From Odiellus spinosus (Eukaryota; Arthropoda; Arachnida; Opiliones; Phalangiidae): a stretch of DNA of 64,000 nucleotides. Position 1 is the first letter of the stretch. Every line of letters begins with the position of its first letter. The stretch covers positions 18,695,600-18,759,599 of the forward strand of contig OY987226.1 of NCBI GenBank assembly GCA_963920705.1, read 5' to 3'. The position numbers were made by a program, and so were the translations under genes. The notes below the pieces were generated by a model. The model did no database searches. It was not told the DNA's origin and saw only the letters and a program-made list of their open reading frames with translations. Below are positions 24,600 through 39,004 of the stretch, piece after piece.

Positions 24600-27500
24600 G
24601 ATATAAGCCTCTCTTGGAAAAGCGAAAGCAGCCGGTAACTAACGTTATCACGTACCCGTTCGGAGTACCATTTCATAATCAGCCTGATATTTATCTATTT
24701 TATTCTTGCCCAAAAATATATTTTCACCCTGTGGGTATAGCTTTACCGATGACATCGGTGCGTGACTTGTGGAACACTTTTAAAGGCGTAGTATTGGAAA
24801 TACCACGAGAGGTTTCATCCTAAATGGTAGCTTGCCACGAAACACGCGAGCGCGAATGTAAGATCTCTAATAGGCGTTGATTCGTAATACAAAAAATGAA
24901 ATTTTAATTAACCTTTTCAAGTAAAAACAAAAACAAAACGATCAAGTAAACTAACAGGCCTTCGAATAGTTTTAAGAGCGAAAGAGGGGAATGTTTTTAG
25001 TCCCTTTCCTCCGGTGACGCTCTCCCCAACACTTCCCCGTCGTATTTTTATCGCGGTCTCGGGCAATAACTCAAGAGAAGGGGGATACTGGATATGATCG
25101 CGCGAGCGGTCAAACGCAGTTCTTCAGTGCTCACCCAGCTAGCGACCGATGAAGGAATGATTCCTGGTCAATTCTCACCTTTTTTCATCCTCCCCCGTCA
25201 CGTTTTGATCTTTTTGGTGGCTGCCTCGCGCGCTAATTCGGCTGGAGGCTGGGGGTAGGGTAATCTTGGGGTGGTTTAGAGGGGACCTATCCACGCGACC
25301 CTCTAAGCAATAAGCTGCTAGAGGGAATTACAGAATGGTCAAACGATAAACCTCCCTTCTAATCGGACCAGAAGGAAGAAAAAAATGTATCCCCCAACAC
25401 CCTTCTCCGCTCTCATCTCCCCTCAAAGAATGAAACCCCACACTTTGATCCCCTGGGATTCAGTTCCCATTCGAAACATATCCCTCGGTTTTATTTGAAA
25501 TATGGATAAAAGTCCGTTACAAAATAATTGTATATCCGTTTTTAAAAAAATATTAACACGAAGGTTTACAAAAACAAGTTATCAAAAGGCTACTTTCACC
25601 AGTAATCTTCTAAATATTTAATTATAAATAATCAAAAACTATAACAAAATGACTTGCCGAAGCGGAAACTATATTATTCTAGCTATTACCGATTAAATGA
25701 TCCACGTTTACACTAGGAAAAGCTATTTCTGGTTGATTTTACGATAAGCCTAATTAGGCACTATTACATGGCGAATGTTGCCATGGTTACACTCTGATGG
25801 AGCGGGCGCCTAGAGTATCCAAGAATTGAATTGTTTAGAAGTTTTTATATAATATACGGAATGTCGAATTTCTAATGGTATAATCGGTATATGCGTAGGA
25901 GGTCGCAAAGAAAGGTTACGGCCATTTGCATTTTGATATAGGGCTCATTTTTGGACATTTGCTCGATTTCAATCAAATAGCGAAATACCTTCTTCGAGAA
26001 GCGAAACCGAGCGAAACATAATTTTATGATCTTAAAATAATATAGCAAATGTCTACTTTCTGATGGTGCAATCGGTTTATGTCTAGGAGGGAATTATCCT
26101 TATAAGAAAAATGAACGACAGAGTATGCTTTAGACCTTTTTAAAGAAGTGAAAAAGAGAATAACAGTCAAATTTCCCTACAAAGTATGCGAGGATGGTAT
26201 CAGAGGCTAATGTTGTATTCCCAGGTTCATGCTTATTTGAATGCGATCTTGGTGAAAGGTATAAATGGCGAATGAATACGCAATATTAACCCTAGTAGTA
26301 ATTAAAAGTAATATTTGAACTGTTAGATAATCGTTTAGATGCGAACGAGTCTCCATAAACGAGAAAACTCGCGATATTACGTAATATATAAAAACTGGGT
26401 TTTATTTGAACATTTCTCTTAGTGTTGATGTTACGAGGAATGACCGGACCGTGCTGCGCTGCTTATAGAGTAGAGCCGCTGGACTCGCGCCATGTCAAAG
26501 ACTTTAACCTCGAATTCCCTCCTTTCTTCCTTTTGTCATACGCTCCATCCGTTCATTTCCTATATATATTTGGCTATAACGGTCAATTCGGGGCCCGCAG
26601 TCCGATCTAGAGTGACCAGGGCGTCGCCGAGCCGCGTGCTGGAATCTCATTCCGAACAAAAATCCGGTTCGGTCATAAACCCTTTATTACTGTCATATAT
26701 CTTTATCAATCGGGTGTTACGGATCAAAGCCGCTATAGGAGGCGATAGGCCTTGGACCTTTCAGTCCAGCAGCGGCAAACGAAGAGGGGGGAGGGGGAAC
26801 GCAAGAAAGGAGAAAGAAAGAGAGAGAGAGGTTCAAAGTCCGAACTTAAGACCCAGAACTGACCGAAGGTTATTCTTTGATAAACGATAAGTAATGACCA
26901 CCGGGCAGTCAGTTCCTACAGAGCCTAGCTGGTCAAAAATATCGGACACGCGCCCCGCTATCTTTAGTGTCCAATTTATACCACCCGTTTCTATTCACAC
27001 TCCCACATATCTCTGGCTGAAGCTTCTAATGAACTATTTTTTCCTATGAGGTTTAAACGTTGTGCATCAATCCGCACAAGCTTTGACTAAACTCCGTAAA
27101 GTCATGGCGAACAAAATGTGTGTAGTAACCTTCCCTACGTTCCGTTTAACCTTTTAGAAGCAACGCGTTTTTATGAAAAGTTTTATATACTTGCAAATCT
27201 ACCGGTTTTCCATTCTTCCCCTAAGAATTCTCAATTGATTCAACTATTTGAACGAGTTATATATTGTTCGGGGAATGAGTAGGAATGAAGATATTGTAAA
27301 GAGCTACGGACATTCGTATTTCAAAGAATGTTTAATTTTGGTTTTAATATAATAATTAAGTATTAAATTAAATAAACAAGAAATATTTATTCCCTGTTCA
27401 TCTCCCAATCCAAAAAAGGACCCCGGACTCAGTTTGAAATGATTCAAAGAGCTGGCGCGTCTTTTTACAGAGCGGACTGGGCAATTAAAATATTTTACGA

Positions 27501-30500
27501 AAATAAACTTTTTTAGTCTAAATATTTTACAACTGATAAAAAATATTTAAAATCTTTTTCTATTCTTAGAATTTATTTTTTAAAATAGGTCAATTTAGTG
27601 ACCAAACTGCAATTTTAGGGTGGTTTAGTGGCTCTATAAAAATTCAATGGCTTTTTGTGAAAATAGTGTGGGAATCCAGGTTAAGGTTTTGTTCTATCCA
27701 TTCGTAGGGAAATAATTATAATATAAAAATATTAACCAGCTCCGGAGTCCTTAACCCTTAAAGAGTAAAGAGCGACTGTTGTTTGAAATAAACCGACGGG
27801 TGCCTTTAACTTTATTCAATTTTGGAACATGGACAATTCAATCACGAAGTTAGAATGTAATGAAGAAAGTTTAGGATTAAGGTTAAAAAATAGGTTAGAA
27901 GCCTAATGGTTCTTTCTTATCGAACGTGGATAAATAAAATAAGTTCTTTACGAAACAATATTTAGGAGTAGTTTTAAAAGTCTACTTTTCAATCCTATCA
28001 GATTTAACATTAAGTATCACTCCGCCTTACCTTTCGCCAAGCTGCAAACTATTGTCGTTGAAAATTATAGTCCGAATGAATCCTCGTTTTATAGGGTTCA
28101 CTGCGTTATTTAGTTTGTTAAAAAGAAAACTGACCGTTGGAGCCTTCGTCTGTATTCGGAATCGATAATGGGACCATGGATGTTAATATAGGTTTAAGCC
28201 TTGACCGTTGGAGATGAAAGAAGAATTTCTGTTCCGTTGTTTTCTTGAACGTTTCTTATCTTTGTTTTTTTTAAGGGGAAGCCAGGGCGAGTTATAACAA
28301 AAGAAAGAAGCAATCACAAATAGATTGGTTTTTGGGGCCTTTGCTATCAGAGCTTTCATTTTTTTGTTGCTGGCAGAGTGTTTGACGATACGTTACGTGG
28401 GATTTAATGGTTAATACTCTTCTGATACGGGATTACACGTCGATATTTGGGGCTAACTAAGTATTTGTTGTAACTACCTACACAGCGCCAAAATCTAAGC
28501 TTATCTTATTTTTATAGTTTAAAGTGATTCCTTCACCATTGTACAATTATATATTTTCAGTTTTTTTCATATATTTTATATGAAAAAAGTTATATAAACT
28601 TCGCAGCATCGAAAACTTCGCCTGCAGCAAAACATCCACGCACTGAAAGTTGCTAGACCCGATAAAAAGTACGATTTAAAAGTGGACTGACTCGATTAGG
28701 GCCTTGTCAAATTTATCTGGCGGCAGCTCGACAATTTATAACCTTTAAAAATAGGATCTTACTCGGGAAGTTATAAGAAAATAAATCCAAAAGGTAGGCC
28801 TATATCTAATACTAACTCATATTTAAGATTAACCAGTAATAACAGTAACTTCATTCCCAGATTTTCGTCAGGATTTATTAGTTTTCAAACGAAATTATCT
28901 AATATATATATTCTATAAAAATAGGAAACTATATTATAAGAGCGAGGTATATGCCAATATCGTATAAATCAGTTTCTATAAAACTTCACACCCATTGTAA
29001 TACAATTCGTATACATATATAGTATCGGGTGCACCGCGGAAAAGTGGGTTGACAAACCTTTTGTATAAGTCAGGATATCGAAGCGGGAGCGAGAAATATG
29101 AAAGAATTGTCGACAGATCTGTAAATACACCAACACCGCTCGTTGTGATAAAAGCGACAAAATCGGCTAATGGAAAAGGAAAACTTATCAAAAACGTTTC
29201 TTGTCAAGACACACCGAGACACACACAAGATCGCCCGCCTGCCTGCGAAAGCGTGGGCTTAACGTCAGGTGGCGTATGCCGCACCCCAAACACCCTGGCA
29301 CCCACCCTTTTTACCATCTAACACTGGCGAGCTTTTGTCACAATAGAGAGATACCAATTGGCTCCTATACACACATTTGAGGTATATTTAAAATGTATAC
29401 AAGTTCTTAAACCGAATACGGAATGTAAGATCTCAGGGAAAGAAATAGGTTTACAATTCTACCTTACTTTTCATTCATTTCTATATAGTGTTGTATTCGT
29501 GAATACGCTATTCTTTTTTGTTCGCCTGTTATAATGTAAAGTGGTGAAAGCTGTATCCGATTTAACCTCGTAGGCTCGTATAGGAGTTGAAGTAGTCTAT
29601 GGTAACCGTTGTATTATTCGTAGCCCCGCGAACGTTGTATTTATAAACGTATGTTTTAGCATTGGCGGAAGAAGTGGGAATTATCCCGTTGTCGTCAGCG
29701 CCCCCTGACAGCGATCCCCCAAAACAAAATTAACAAAAGACTCTCCGACTCCGTCGAAGTTACGAGTGTTTTGTACGACGCTCGGGAAAGCCGAGGCTTA
29801 ATATTTTGATCCATATTCCAATGGGAAACATTAAGAACCGAGAGAGATATTTCTCTCTCTCATCGATTCTCGTTCATCTTCTAATTCCGAATAATGTTTA
29901 GGCCTATAACTACCGGTATTCTATTATAAGGGACCTATAATCTTATTGGCCGAGCTGTGTTCGTCATTTTTCGTTGCCATTGTAGCGTTGGGGGAGAGTG
30001 TAGAAGAAAAAAAAAAAGCTTTTTCCCCTCTTAATACGTATTGCCATATCTGAGGGAATTAATCATTCTGGGAGCAACAAAAGCTCCCTGACAGAGAAGT
30101 AGCTACTATTAAAAGCTACTTTTCTCCTCCCAAGTTGAGGGCCATAGACGGCTCCTAGAATCGATATAACCCCAATTCCCGCCTACACCCTTCCACCTCT
30201 CTATACTCCGGCGCGAAAAGTTGTTGCGAGCTTCGAAAAATGCCCCGTCGTGAAACTCCGCCAACTATAATAAACATCCCGATTGGTCCAAGTATTTAAC
30301 GCAGTTTTATTGTTGTTACCAATTTTACAATATTCTTAAATTTGATATATCGTAATTAAGTTCAAGGGCCAGGATTTTGATCTTATTAAGTTTTATTATT
30401 TTATTTTTTAAGATTAGAATGTGCAATTAAGCCACGCGTTCGAGATACTTACGTCGTCATAAGGTTGCCAAGGGATCTACATAAAAACGCGAGTAGAAGA

Positions 30501-32865
30501 CCAATCGTGTGAGAAGGGTTGATAGATGGTTTCTTTATCAATAGCAACCCAAAATATGATAGTAAAATCGCCTTATTTTCGCAAAAAAAAGGTCTTAGAA
30601 ATTCTTACTCTGGTGAGAAATATAGTAATGGAATATATATTATATTAATTATACTATAAATAATATTAAAGATAGACTGTCTTCCCTCACCTAAAAACAC
30701 CATATTTTAATTTTATATTGCAAACAAAGGTTATAAGATATTTTTGGGAAATATTGTTATTAACTGTCATCATGGCCCTATTGCCCACAGCGGAGTAAAT
30801 GTATTTGGTTTATGGTCCGGAAGCACCCAAAAGGGTTAATCCATGTAGAAGTGTTCCAAACGTTTCGTTATAATCCATGGCAGCGAAGCCCGCTTACGAG
30901 TTCCTGACCCTTTTGGGTTGTTGAAAAGAAATGGATTGGTAAAGACCTAATAGTTTTGGTTGGAACGTCTTTGGGTATGGCCAAGTTTATGTATTATTTG
31001 TAAAGTATCGGTGTTGCCGACTTTGAATCATTTTCAAAAATTGGAACTTCTTCAGTAAGTTTGAATATAACTTTATAAAAGTGGTTTTCGCACTATTTGT
31101 AAATTTCTAGCTATCACGCAGTTAGGCTTCCAACGCTGTTTGGGAGAGGGGTTAGAAGTCGGGGTATGTGTAGATTTGCAGTTGTATAAGAGGAGGGCGG
31201 GGAATGATGGGGGCGCGCATTAATATCTAGGTTGCACCGCTTGGAAATGCGCGTAGATTGTCGAGGCGGCCGATCCATCAGTGCCTGTCGCTTGATTAAA
31301 AGTTCGCTCCGAGCATTTTTGCCTTCTCTCTTTCCGATTTTTTTTCATTCGTATCCCGCTAAATCGAACTGCGCACTAAAATAGCCCCTGTATACGGTCT
31401 TATCCTATTCGTGCCTACGTCATAGTTAACATAAAAAACACTATTGTAGTTATACAACTGAGCGTATACGACTCTCAGTGAAAGCATTACGTAATAGGGG
31501 ATCCATCGGTCCTATAGGGTATCGAAACTTTGGCTTCCCAAGAATTCCATTCGTTATGCGCGTTCATCTTTGCCATTTGTTCTAGTTTTCATCAATTTAG
31601 AGGGCTCGAATATGAGCCTACTTTTTACAAATACTTTACTATTCCACACGAGCCCGTTAGTTAATTCTTTCGTCAACGACTAGAGTAGGAAACTTCACCT
31701 CAAAGTGGCTTTTAATAGACTTCTTGTATAGATAAAATTATTTTCACGTACTCGTTCAGAAATTTAGAGCGAATTCCACTGGGTGTTCTAGAGAAATTAC
31801 AGAAATCACTCTGGGAGCAAGTTTTATATTCCACTGGGCGAGTCAGACCTCTTTTGTAATCCACTGAGAAAAAGAGCACTTATTTTACTCATTTGATTTG
31901 TGGATGCCGTCTTTTTCAAATTTTACATTTCATTGCTCAATGCTCCTAATCGAGCGATGGCGAAACCTATTAGGTTTTCAGCGCGATTCAGAGGAACCCT
32001 GACAGTGGTCCAGTAGAATACGCTGTAAAATATAAGAGAGTTCCAGTGACGTGGGCTCCCACCTCACGCGTAGTTACAACGCGGCTGACCCTCTCAAGCC
32101 ACAATCGTCCAACAAACTAAAGTTCTGAGGCCACGAGACCTATAAAGACAGAACTCTAGAGATCAAGAAAGCGTTCCAAGAACGCTTACTTGTAGTGTAA
32201 CTTTTATATTTATCAGAATTAACGCTAAGACGTGACCAAAACAATGTCGAGGTAGCTGAGCGCTCCAACTTGTACGATTTCTCAATCTATAAAAATTACA
32301 ATCGAAATGAAAGTGTCCCGTATCGGTGTTTCGGGGATCCATTGTTCGTGGCCCGTCGGACTTTTGCTCTCCCCCTTTTCCCCCGATCCGCGCCTTAACC
32401 CGCACCACGCAGTTAGAATGTTGAGAGGTAAAAGGTGATTAATGATCGCGTTTTGTTGGGACGCCTGTTTCAATACCGCAAGCGGGCTCTCTACGCCCCG
32501 GATCCCAGAACTCATTTATTATCGTTTCGCCTCCACGCTTCGACGCCCTACATGAACCAACCATCTCTCTCTTTTCCTTTTCTCATCTTGAGCTTCTTTT
32601 CTTCATCCTCATCCTCCTCTCCGTCTTTCCTTTCCCGGTTTATCTACACGGAAAAGTTCCGAGATTTTATTTCCTCGACTCTAAATCTATTTAATTCTTT
32701 ATGTACCATATATTAATATAGGTTTGACTTTAAGCCTTTAAACATGACGTATCATTTTTAAGATTCGGTTTTCGAATTAATGCTTTTAATTTTTGTGTTG
32801 ATTCAAGCACCATCAACGAAAACTAGTCTATATTCAAACACCAAAAAATATTTAGAACGACTCTG
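24600..32865. other. Long stretch without a recognisable gene
   Basis: I found no exon with a known domain, no RNA gene and no well-formed transposon. A diverged direct repeat (ATGGTATAATCGGTATATGCGTAGGAGG at about 25,875 and a similar segment at about 26,063) is visible. The open frames 26,492-26,890 (132 aa), 29,049-29,321 and 32,435-32,716 on + and 32,163-32,408 on - are low-complexity or motif-free. Regulatory DNA or a non-coding RNA cannot be excluded by eye. Confidence 0.4.
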
Positions 32866-32869
32866 TTAT

Positions 32870-33392
32870 TTTTATCCATTCCTTATCGGTTAAAAAGGCC
32901 TAATCCAACAGTAAAATCTCCAAACCAATATTAAACTATAAATAAATCTAAAACTTACCTGGAAAATAGGCTTAGCTGGATTCATAGACATCCTGAATCT
33001 CTTCGCATTGAAGGGTCAGCGACCAATCTAATGTTATTGAAAGTCTCAAGGAGAATTCGTCTTACTGATGGGCCTATGCTTATTTGCCGATGGTCCAAGT
33101 CCCGGAAAATAGGCTTAACGGGATTCATGGAGATCCTGAATGTAAGGTCTCACGTCGTTCACACGAGATCTCCACGAGACTTATAATCGCATTCGATTGG
33201 TCGCTTACCTTACGCGAGGAAATCAGGATCTCCACGAATCCCGCTAAGTCTATTTTTCGTTAAGATTTAAATAGATTTCTAAGTTTAATATTTATCTCTA
33301 TTTTTTACTTGTGGATCGTTGTGGATTAAGCCTATTTAAACGATAAAGAATCGATAAAAATCCCTTTATGTTAGGTTACATTGGCCTTTTAG
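32870..33392. mobile_element. MITE family A, composite copy with two cores
   Basis: The outer arms (CCTTATCGG...AGGCCTAATCCAACAG on the left, CCTATTTAAACGATAAAG on the right) enclose two successive core starts, AATAGGCTTAGCTGGATTC at about 32,966 and AATAGGCTTAACGGGATTC at about 33,105. Only the second has its mirror (GAATCCCGCTAAGTC). This looks like one copy inserted into or recombined with another. Confidence 0.8.
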
Positions 33393-33535
33393 GCGCGTTT
33401 TCATGAGAGCGACATTTGAAGCGATTTATCAATGAGCGATATCGCTAAAGCACGAGAGTCCACTTGAGTGTGATGTAGATGGGATATCACGCTCTCTCCC
33501 AAATTGGTGATGAAAATATGCCTTTACTCGTGAAA
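33390..33535. mobile_element. Possible small MITE next to family A
   Basis: TAGGCGCGTTTTCATGA on the left is mirrored by TGATGAAAATATGCCTTTA on the right, with GAGAGCG and CGCTCTC further in. The stretch 24,340-24,360 (AAGGCGCGTTTTCAATC) looks like another end of this type. Confidence 0.6.
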
Positions 33536-33539
33536 ACCT

Positions 33540-35280
33540 CACTTTAAATTAACGCTTAAATCGCGCTGTAGTTGTACAGTCCGCATCTTGAAGGATTGTC
33601 TTCAGATGCTGTTTGAATCTTCTTTTCGGTGGCCACATGACGCGCTTTTACTCTTTACTTTCTCCTAGTCTTATCGTCCCTTTCTCCCTTATATAGTTCC
33701 GAAATTCAATTTAGGCTCCCCACCCGTTCCTCGTATAAAAAGTCATTTTCTTTTAGGTAACGAGGGTTTGCGTGGTCTGGGGCCGATGTTACATTGTAGC
33801 CTTCGGATATCTACCCTAGCTTTAATAGTAAGAACTACCCGTAGAGTTCATTCGGTTCGAAGCCAAGCATCCTTTCGATTCCTATGTAACTAAATGGTAT
33901 TAGATTATAAATGAAAGACCTTCATATAACCACCGAAGTCTAATACTGGGCCCAGTTTTATAGTATTATTTTAGCTTTAATCTTCGTCTTGGTTAATATA
34001 TATTTCCGCTTTTTTTTTTTTTTTTTATTTCTTAAATTCTAGCTAAGGGGATGTTATGGCCCATTTTAGGAAGTTATAGGTTAAACGCTATCCTGTTTTA
34101 CCTCGTTTTTACATTGAATTGACAGCCCTTACAAAGCTAAGCTACCCGTCTTCTCCAACAGTAAGTTTGTGTTAAATTCTATCTTAAAGTTGCCTGTAGC
34201 GTTAAGCCTGCTGATTACTCCGGGTGAAATAAATTATAGTCCGTATCACTTCTAAGCGCATTTCATACAAAAGTAAAAACTCCTTTTAAATCTCTTTGAA
34301 ATCGGAAGAGGTGAATACCATGTAGCTTTTCACTTGATGCAAATTCGAACTTACCATGACGATACTCAATCGTGTATTTGAAATGAATCACATTTTGCAT
34401 AGAATAACATTGGCTTTCTTCTTAAATTTGGTTCTTTCTCAGACTGTATAGTTTTAGAGCTTATAGTCGTAGCCAAACTTAGGAACCATTTAATGTTCTC
34501 CTAGTAAAGATATTCGCTTTTGCGCTATTTCAGTAGCGAAGAGACCCTCATTTCTCGGGGAACATTGACTGATAGTATATGTCTTTGTTTTCATTCAGCG
34601 CTATATACAAACTAGCCAAAGATATGGCGGAACAATACGTGTTGTTAAACCTCATAGGGAATTAAAGTAGTTCAGTTTTTCTATCGGCGAGCAACGAGGT
34701 AAAGATTCTTAAGGAGAAGGAAGAGGGATACTCGCCTCATCTTGAAGGAAACAGGTGGCGATTACAGGATCTCGTAAAATTTCAGGTCATCCCTACGTAA
34801 TGTATATAAGCTGAGGTATAAGAGCTATGGCCAAACCACTCCGCTCGGGATTGATTGCCATTTACGTGGGCCACTTTTAGGTTTTTGGCGCCGTCGTGTC
34901 GTCGAAGCGAAACAAATTTACAGTATATAGGCAGTTGACCCTCTTTTAACCTCGAGCGCTGGACGAATTAAAAATATTTCGGGTGTCTGAGAGGAGATAA
35001 GTAAGGTGGAAAGTACCTATTTTCCCAAAGTACAATAACCGGTTTTCCAATATATTTCTCGGTGACTTCTAAGGTTGTAACTAAATATAACTGACCATTT
35101 TTATATAGCATCATTATAGAATATATGGCTTCGTTTCTTAGCTCTCGAAGTTTCTTAAATTTTTATAAATAAATATTAAATTAAATTTCTTTGATAACCA
35201 GTTTAAGTTATAACCAGTTATTTTTAAACGATGTGAACTGTTATTGCATACATGAGTAAAATATTATCATAACACACCTA
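33540..35280. other. No recognisable feature
   Basis: AT-rich unique sequence with a T tract at about 34,013-34,026. No open frame of note. Confidence 0.45.
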
Positions 35281-35378
35281 ATACCCTCTTCAGACGGGGT
35301 GTAATTAGCCGGTTAATCCGACTTAACCTAGGTTTACATAGCCTTGAAATGGAATACAAACTTTATTGTTTAAGGCTA

Positions 35379-35573
35379 GAGATCGAGGTTTGGACAAGAA
35401 ATTTCGGATTATTTTATCTTTATTCATAACTTAAAATTTTTCGAGGAAAGTCTATGATAAATCCAATGTAATCGCGAATAATTTTCCGCTTATTTTTTTT
35501 TTTTTTTTTTTTTTTTTTTTGATTAACTGATTAACTGATAGTTATGGATTATTTTGTCCAAACCCCGATCTCT
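35379..35573. mobile_element. MITE family D, copy 2 with poly(T) expansion
   Basis: GAGATCGAGGTTTGGACAAG and its mirror TTGTCCAAACCCCGATCTC bound the element. The interior matches 9251-9414 nearly base for base, but a run of about 30 T interrupts it at 35,491-35,520, and GATTAACT is present twice. Confidence 0.9.
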
Positions 35574-36176
35574 ATTTAAGGCGGTAAATAGTTATTTGAC
35601 GCGAAGTGCACCTTTTTGTAGGGGATCACTGCTTTAATAGCGTTTCTGTCGTATAGAGTGAGGCATTTCATAATTAAAAAAAAAAAAAAAAAACGTACAT
35701 AGTCACCAGTCTTTTCGTAAAAGATACAAAAACTCTTATATTCCTTAGAATCGATTTTTCCGTATAGTACTTCTCAATACGAAAAAAAGGAGTAAAATGT
35801 TGAAGCTCGCTATAGAGGATATGGGATGGGTTGGGTTTAAAACTTTCAGTCAGTGAGCGCCTATCAAAAAACGCCTAAGATTACAAAGCTGAATTTAATA
35901 GAACAGCTAGAACCGAACTCTTTTAAAAGAGAAACTGGGAAAGAACGGAATTGAAGGAGAAGAAAGAAAAAAAAAAGTTTGAAATTTTGATCCTTCCTTC
36001 CTCCCTCCATCATTGGAGCGAACCCCCCAACGAGTTCCTATTCTTTATTGGTCCGAAAAGATTATTCCGGCAGAAAAGGTTTGGCCAGGCCTTTTTTTTA
36101 TATTCGCCTTTTCCCGTAATCTGTTTCCAGGGACAAAAATATCTTCTTTTGAACTTCTATCAAAGCCTCTAGAGCC

Positions 36177-36314
<138 letters not shown>

Positions 36315-36399
36315 AAAAAGAGTAGGAGCTCGGCGAGCCAACTTTTTCTGCCGGTTGCTCTTCTCTCTCTGGCTTTCAAACTAAAAAGAATTTTATAAC

Positions 36400-39000
36400 C
36401 TTTTACAAGTATATTTCGTATTTTATGTTTCGTTTGCCCTAGATCGGTTTTTTAACTCCCTTTTCTCCTTTAAAATACTATTTTCTTTAAAAGCCTATAG
36501 GCTATTCTCTAATAAGAAATTTCAAACCTCTTTTTTTTTTTTCTCTTATACTCGAAGGAAAATTTAAGTATTTCTAACATTTCTTTTTCCGATTTACTTT
36601 CTTTTTAAGACGCTAACTCTAATGGAAAATTTATAGGCTAGAGCCGAAATAGGTAAATTACTTAAGCCTATTGGTATTTCTGTTCATTATTTCATTAGGT
36701 TTCCTTACATTTTATTTATTTCTATTATATTTATGTTATTTCGTTCGACACTTTTAGTAAAAAAAATGTTAAGCCTAACTTCGCTGTAAATTCTAATAGC
36801 ATGTAGTAATTAACCTTTCAACCACTTAGATTGACGGTTGTGATTAGGGGTAGGATATTGATCAATTGGTTTAAGAATAAAAATTGAGATTTAATTAAAA
36901 AATGATTAAAGCTTAAACCCCCCTTATCCTACCATCCAGTATTTCTCCATTTTAATCATTTTAATAATAATTATACATAGAAACTAATCTAGCGAATCTT
37001 TTTGTTTTCACTCCTTTGGTGTTCAAACTCGCATTCTCGGGCGCTCAAGTGACGCGAAAATAAAATGGATTGGCAAGGCATTAGGCGCTAACAGTTAGTC
37101 GATTTTTAAACGTCTATCTAATCTCCCTTTTCGCTGGTATTGCCTCATCCATGTCCACCTCCCGCTGCCCCCATTCATTCCCTTACATTTGGGAAAGAGA
37201 AGTATAGTAGCTTCCCCCAGCCGCATCAGAGAGGATAAAAATAAGTAGAGGCAGGCCGAAATTCACAAATGAAAATTACTTCTCTCATTCATTCAAGTAG
37301 TACACATAAGCTTCCGGTTTGGTTGTTTTTGATTGGCTAGCTTCGCGAATGGAGTATACGGTTGAGAAAAGGTTCATGGAACGTGAAAATATGGATCAAA
37401 GTAACTATCAACGATATTTTTAAATCCCCTTTAAAGTCGCCTGCTTTTCTAGCTTAGCAGACGACGTTGACCATGACTTGTACAGTCTAAGCTATATTGT
37501 ATGCATAAGGGAAGAGCATTTTAAAGGAGCAAATTTTTGAGCAGACCCCTTTAAGTGCTTCGATATCATAAAGTATCTTGGAGACGAAGAACGTTCTATT
37601 TCTAGTAATTTAGTACCAAAAATTATATATATGACATCTCCTAACTTCCTTTTTGAGACTGACAAAAGTGTCAATTTGCAACCAATCAAAACTCGGACGT
37701 GCTTTAGAGTTCAGCTAGTGCATGTTAAATATTTTCAGATATTCTTTGATTAGCCTCGGACATTCTGATATTTTATTCATGTTTACCTTATTTAAATTGG
37801 AGATATGCTTAACGAAACTTTAAATAACTTGAAATTAACGAGAAAGAAACCTTTCGTGAGTTTTAATGATTTTACTCTTATATTCATGCTCACAACCGAT
37901 TAAAAATAATACGTTCCTCGCCTTCAACTCTAATCCTGCTTAGTGTAAATTGTAACACTAACTATTTTACTCTAAGCAAGGTTGTAGACCGATATATATG
38001 TACCAGTGAGCGTTGCCATTTCGATTTGCAATCTTAATAACGGAAACTCTTCTGTACCCCCAACAATTTTTGTTCCCAATCCGCCTCTCTCGTTCTTCGT
38101 GCTCTCTGCTCGTAACCCCCATCACACTTCGGACGTATTTTCCGCAAACCCCGTTCTCTCTGGCTCTCCGCTCTGTATTCTGAGCTGAGCACTCTCTGTA
38201 CTCGGATCTGGGTCTACTCTAGTGTCGAGGCTAAAGCTGGAGCGAGAGACAAACCAAAGGAACCGTAATTCGTTGGGGGCTGACAGCTTCGGAATGATTA
38301 ATGACACTACTAACCGTGTCATTCAAGAATCGTGAGCTCACTATTTAAATACACGTAGACCCGTTCCTACGCGACTCTTATTTCTCTACTATTCCTTTTC
38401 CCTCCCCCTAGGCGCCGGATGTAAAACTCATTAATTTTCATTTTCTACACTCGAACGAATTCGTCTTTTATATAACGTCTTCACTTTGAGAGAAAATTTC
38501 GGAGACTAAAATCCAGTTTAGAGTTTTAGACGACAGAAATTTGAATAAAGGAGAATACATTTTAACAATACATCCCCCTATTCTAGTTAATTCGACCCTT
38601 CGTAAATTTGTTAAAAATAAATTTAATATATTTTTATCTTTGTAAATGACGCTTCAATAAGAAATACAAAATAAGATAAATAAACGGGCTAGGCTTAAAA
38701 AGCGAAACAGACGCACAGGTAAGACGATTCTAGAGTACCCCAATTGAGTTATAGTGGTCAAAGAGTGATGTTGATGTGGAAGTTATCCAGCATCCTTAGA
38801 GCATGCGCTTTAGATTGTATCCTTTCCGCGTGCGGAGCTACGAACCAATAGAACCAAATCGAATTTGGGAATAATATTTTTGAAATGGTTACTATGATCC
38901 ATTACCCTGAACGCGAGCTAAATGGTTTCCAGCGTAATGGGGAACAATCGTTGAATAGTGGATTTCCAATCATTGTATTTTAATTTTTAAACTATTAATT
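36400..39000. other. Upstream region of PPME1; one dispersed repeat, no gene
   Basis: The segment 37,426-37,560 (CCTTTAAAGTCGCC, TAGCTTAGCAGACGACG) is a reverse copy of the repeat at 47,870-48,060. The rest is unique. The PPME1 promoter presumably lies shortly before 39,005, but I see no convincing TATA box or initiator. Confidence 0.45.
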
Positions 39001-39004
39001 AATT

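Noticed and set aside
26492-26890. 132-codon open frame
   Set aside because: No recognisable domain, no splice-linked neighbour, Arg/Glu-rich end from a GA-like tract.
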